A stretch of 64,000 bases of DNA from Methanobrevibacter boviskoreani JH1. GTDB taxonomy: Archaea; Methanobacteriota; Methanobacteria; Methanobacteriales; Methanobacteriaceae. The notes under the pieces are model-generated. The model was given only the letters and a program-made list of their open reading frames with translations, was not told the origin of the DNA and made no database searches. Below, piece by piece: positions 62,124-64,000 of this stretch. Made by a program: the position numbers and the translations under genes. The stretch lies in NCBI RefSeq assembly GCF_000320505.1, contig NZ_BAGX02000020.1:228573-292572 (forward strand), read 5' to 3'. Numbering within the stretch: the first letter of the stretch is position 1; each line of letters begins with the position of its first letter.

Positions 62124-63365
62124 CTAGATAAATATTGCAATGATAATTAATGAAAATACAACAAGTAATGAGTTAGATAATGCATCTGTAAGACTTGTTG
62201 ATACTGGAATGATTACATTATCCGGATCAAAACCCTTATTGTATGAATGCACACCTATAAAGAACACAATAAACATCATTATAAATATTAGTATAAGTCC
62301 TGCAAGCATACTAATCAGGATCAATTGAGCCATTGGAAACATCTGTACACCTAGTAATGCACTTGAAATATCTGCAATAATAGCTATAAATGGGTATACA
62401 ATCAGGGACAATAGGAATATAATGAAGAAATTATATTTCATTTGACTTGTAAACCTGAATTCTGCTTCTATTAAACCGGAGTGTAGTCCTGAAGATAATC
62501 TTGCACCTAATATACTTACTAAATCCCCACTTTCACCTGAAAATAGAGGCACTAATGTTAATAAAGTTGGGTTTGTAAGTAAAGTAGATTCGCAACTATC
62601 TAATATAAATCCTGCAAATATACCTAAGAATGAACATAAAACCAATGTAGGTGTTGATTGTCTAAGAATCAATCTAATATCCTCGTTAGAACTTATAGCA
62701 TATACAAATAACAATATAATAAAGATTAAAACCCCAACAAATATTATTGTTTTAATAAAATAATTGTTAATAAACAATTTTAAGATATATATTGATGCTA
62801 TAATTGCAGGTAAAGTAAATAAATCCCCAAATGCTGCAACAATAGGTGTTGTTATGTTATCCGGGTCCCATCCACCTATGTAACTTTTAATGGATATGAA
62901 AAATGTAATCGGCAACATTATAATACTTGAAATTGCACCTGCGAAAACGGATATTAGGATTATATCCATAATACCAATACATTTCAAGTGGAAGATAAAA
63001 CATATTAACTTAGCAAAAATAGCTAAAAATAGTGATAAAACCATAGTTAATATAAATGAAGCTGAAAGGTTTGTATTAAGTATTGGAGACCATTTAAATT
63101 CCGGATCCAAAGTACCGATATGGAGGTTGGTACTTAATCTTGATGCAAAAGATCCGAATATATTGCCTCTCATTCCAATAGCCCCAGGAATAAGAACAAG
63201 AAGTCCAGGGAATAAGTCTAAGAAATAGGTCATGTTTCCTAAGATTATACCTGCGCATAAATCCCCAACAGCACATATTAAAAGAGCAGTTAAACTTTCC
63301 CTAATAAAGGATTTGTTTACACTAATTATATGAGGTAACTTATCTACTTTAGTTTTATATTTCAT
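62124..63365 (-). CDS. MgtE/SLC41-like divalent cation transporter (tandem membrane domains)
   Basis: 413 residues, all membrane-embedded, made of two homologous five-helix halves. Each half begins with the family's Pro/Gly-rich stretch: LLVLIPGAIGMRGNIFGSFA near 53 and LVPLFSGESGDLVSILGARL near 270, each followed by SRLSTNLHIGTL or SSGLHSGLI. The cytoplasmic N and CBS domains of bacterial MgtE are absent, as in SLC41 carriers. Magnesium is the likely substrate. The regulator-like gene with a TrkA-C domain lies just upstream on the same strand (93-base gap), suggesting a shared unit. Confidence 0.88.
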   Translation of the reverse strand: MKYKTKVDKLPHIISVNKSFIRESLTALLICAVGDLCAGIILGNMTYFLDLFPGLLVLIPGAIGMRGNIFGSFASRLSTNLHIGTLDPEFKWSPILNTNLSASFILTMVLSLFLAIFAKLICFIFHLKCIGIMDIILISVFAGAISSIIMLPITFFISIKSYIGGWDPDNITTPIVAAFGDLFTLPAIIASIYILKLFINNYFIKTIIFVGVLIFIILLFVYAISSNEDIRLILRQSTPTLVLCSFLGIFAGFILDSCESTLLTNPTLLTLVPLFSGESGDLVSILGARLSSGLHSGLIEAEFRFTSQMKYNFFIIFLLSLIVYPFIAIIADISSALLGVQMFPMAQLILISMLAGLILIFIMMFIVFFIGVHSYNKGFDPDNVIIPVSTSLTDALSNSLLVVFSLIIIAIFI

Positions 63366-63458
63366 TATATCAACATTATTTAATTAATAAAAGGTTTTTA
63401 AAACAATATAGAATAAATTAACTCATATTAAATAAAAAAAATTGAAAAATTTTATAAT

Positions 63459-64000
63459 TTAATCATCATCGTCATCTAAACTAATATCAGAAAGGTCATC
63501 AAATGACATTTCTCCATCTGCAATTTGAACTAATATATCAGAACCTGTTTCAGTTCCCTTAGCAAGTAATACATCATCCTCTAATATTACAGTATGTTTA
63601 TTTGGTCCGTAAATCCAGGTGTCATAACGTCTAATAGCTATAACCCTCATACCGGTACGGGTATCTAACAATAGGTCTCCTAAACTCTTGTTGCATAGTT
63701 CAGAATCCCCCTTTACAGTTACACTAGCAATCATCTCATCGGATTCCTCCATAACACGTTTAAAAATTGGATGTGGTTTGAATCCTTTGATTACTAGATC
63801 AGCTAAATCCTTTGCAGCGTTTGCAATTGATTCTGTTGCCTCTGCAATTTCAAGTAATGCAGTCAATTCCTCAGCATCCTCTTTTGACCTTGCAGCTAAA
63901 AGAGATTGAGTCTTAATTTCATAGTTTAAACTATTAATTCTATTTTCTAATTTCAGCACCTCGTGTGAGGCGTCTTTACTATTAAAAAGAACAGCAGAAT
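63459..64000 (-). CDS. PhoU/TrkA-C domain protein, 5' end beyond the window
   Basis: The frame is open to the window edge, so its start is not seen; a GTG at 63959 is internal. What is visible is a helical N-terminal part (about 80 residues, [20 protein letters not shown]) like half a PhoU bundle, then a TrkA-C domain with [40 protein letters not shown] and [17 protein letters not shown], and a Asp-rich tail. TrkA-C binds small ligands such as cyclic di-nucleotides or nucleotides and gates cation channels. It probably regulates the MgtE-like transporter next to it. Confidence 0.8.
   Translation of the reverse strand, partial: SAVLFNSKDASHEVLKLENRINSLNYEIKTQSLLAARSKEDAEELTALLEIAEATESIANAAKDLADLVIKGFKPHPIFKRVMEESDEMIASVTVKGDSELCNKSLGDLLLDTRTGMRVIAIRRYDTWIYGPNKHTVILEDDVLLAKGTETGSDILVQIADGEMSFDDLSDISLDDDDD

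Overview
The window looks like chromosome from a very AT-rich methanogenic archaeon of the order Methanobacteriales, most like Methanobrevibacter. The pointers are heterodisulfide reductase subunit A, methanogenesis marker protein 11, a DmrX-type flavoprotein, archaeal S-adenosylmethionine synthetase, RadA with a multi-OB-fold RPA, coenzyme B-type homoaconitase genes, an adhesin-like Ig-repeat remnant, and ribosome binding sites of the GGTGAT/GGAG type. A partial moeA argues weakly against Methanosphaera stadtmanae, which is reported to lack molybdopterin synthesis. The genus is inference from gene content, not from a search.

Region 1 (1-18.3 kb) is mainly housekeeping on the minus strand: moeA (cut by the window edge), purL, ileS (with an apparent one-base frameshift near its start), mat, dmrX-like, glyA, hdrA, an AEC-family transporter, radA and a six-OB-fold RPA. 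A small DUF192 gene on the plus strand seems to start at ATT.

Region 2 (18.9-54 kb) is a large cell-envelope polysaccharide region. One minus-strand run holds a polyprenyl-phosphate sugar transferase, three family 2 glycosyltransferases, a TagB/TagF-like polyglycerol/polyol-phosphate transferase, an ABC-2 exporter (permease plus an ATPase with an unusual N-terminal Ig-like domain) and rfbBCA for dTDP-rhamnose. Further on come rfbD, a WecC-type and a Ugd-type UDP-sugar dehydrogenase, two polyprenyl-phosphate-type glycosyltransferases (one with a large extracellular domain) and four paralogous DUF2142 membrane proteins, all on the plus strand. Together these suggest a lipid-linked, rhamnose-containing, possibly polyol-phosphate polymer built in the cytoplasm and exported to the pseudomurein wall. 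The cluster is interrupted by coenzyme B/leucine-type genes (aksF/leuB, hacB, hacA), ribH, mmp11, a 28-codon membrane peptide and a decayed adhesin.

Region 3 (53.4-64 kb) is mixed: a two-domain purE, a UbiD-family decarboxylase (probably the archaeal mevalonate enzyme), thiL-amrS, a DUF35 protein, two adjacent secreted pilin-like proteins of unknown function (the second with an apparent ATC start), a zinc-ribbon membrane protein, an MgtE/SLC41-like cation transporter and a PhoU/TrkA-C regulator cut by the window end.

Intergenic DNA is long and A/T-rich. It carries several short tandem duplications (30, 60, 61, 68 and 80 bp periods) and a series of hairpin plus oligo-T terminators. I found no tRNA, rRNA, CRISPR array or intact insertion sequence.
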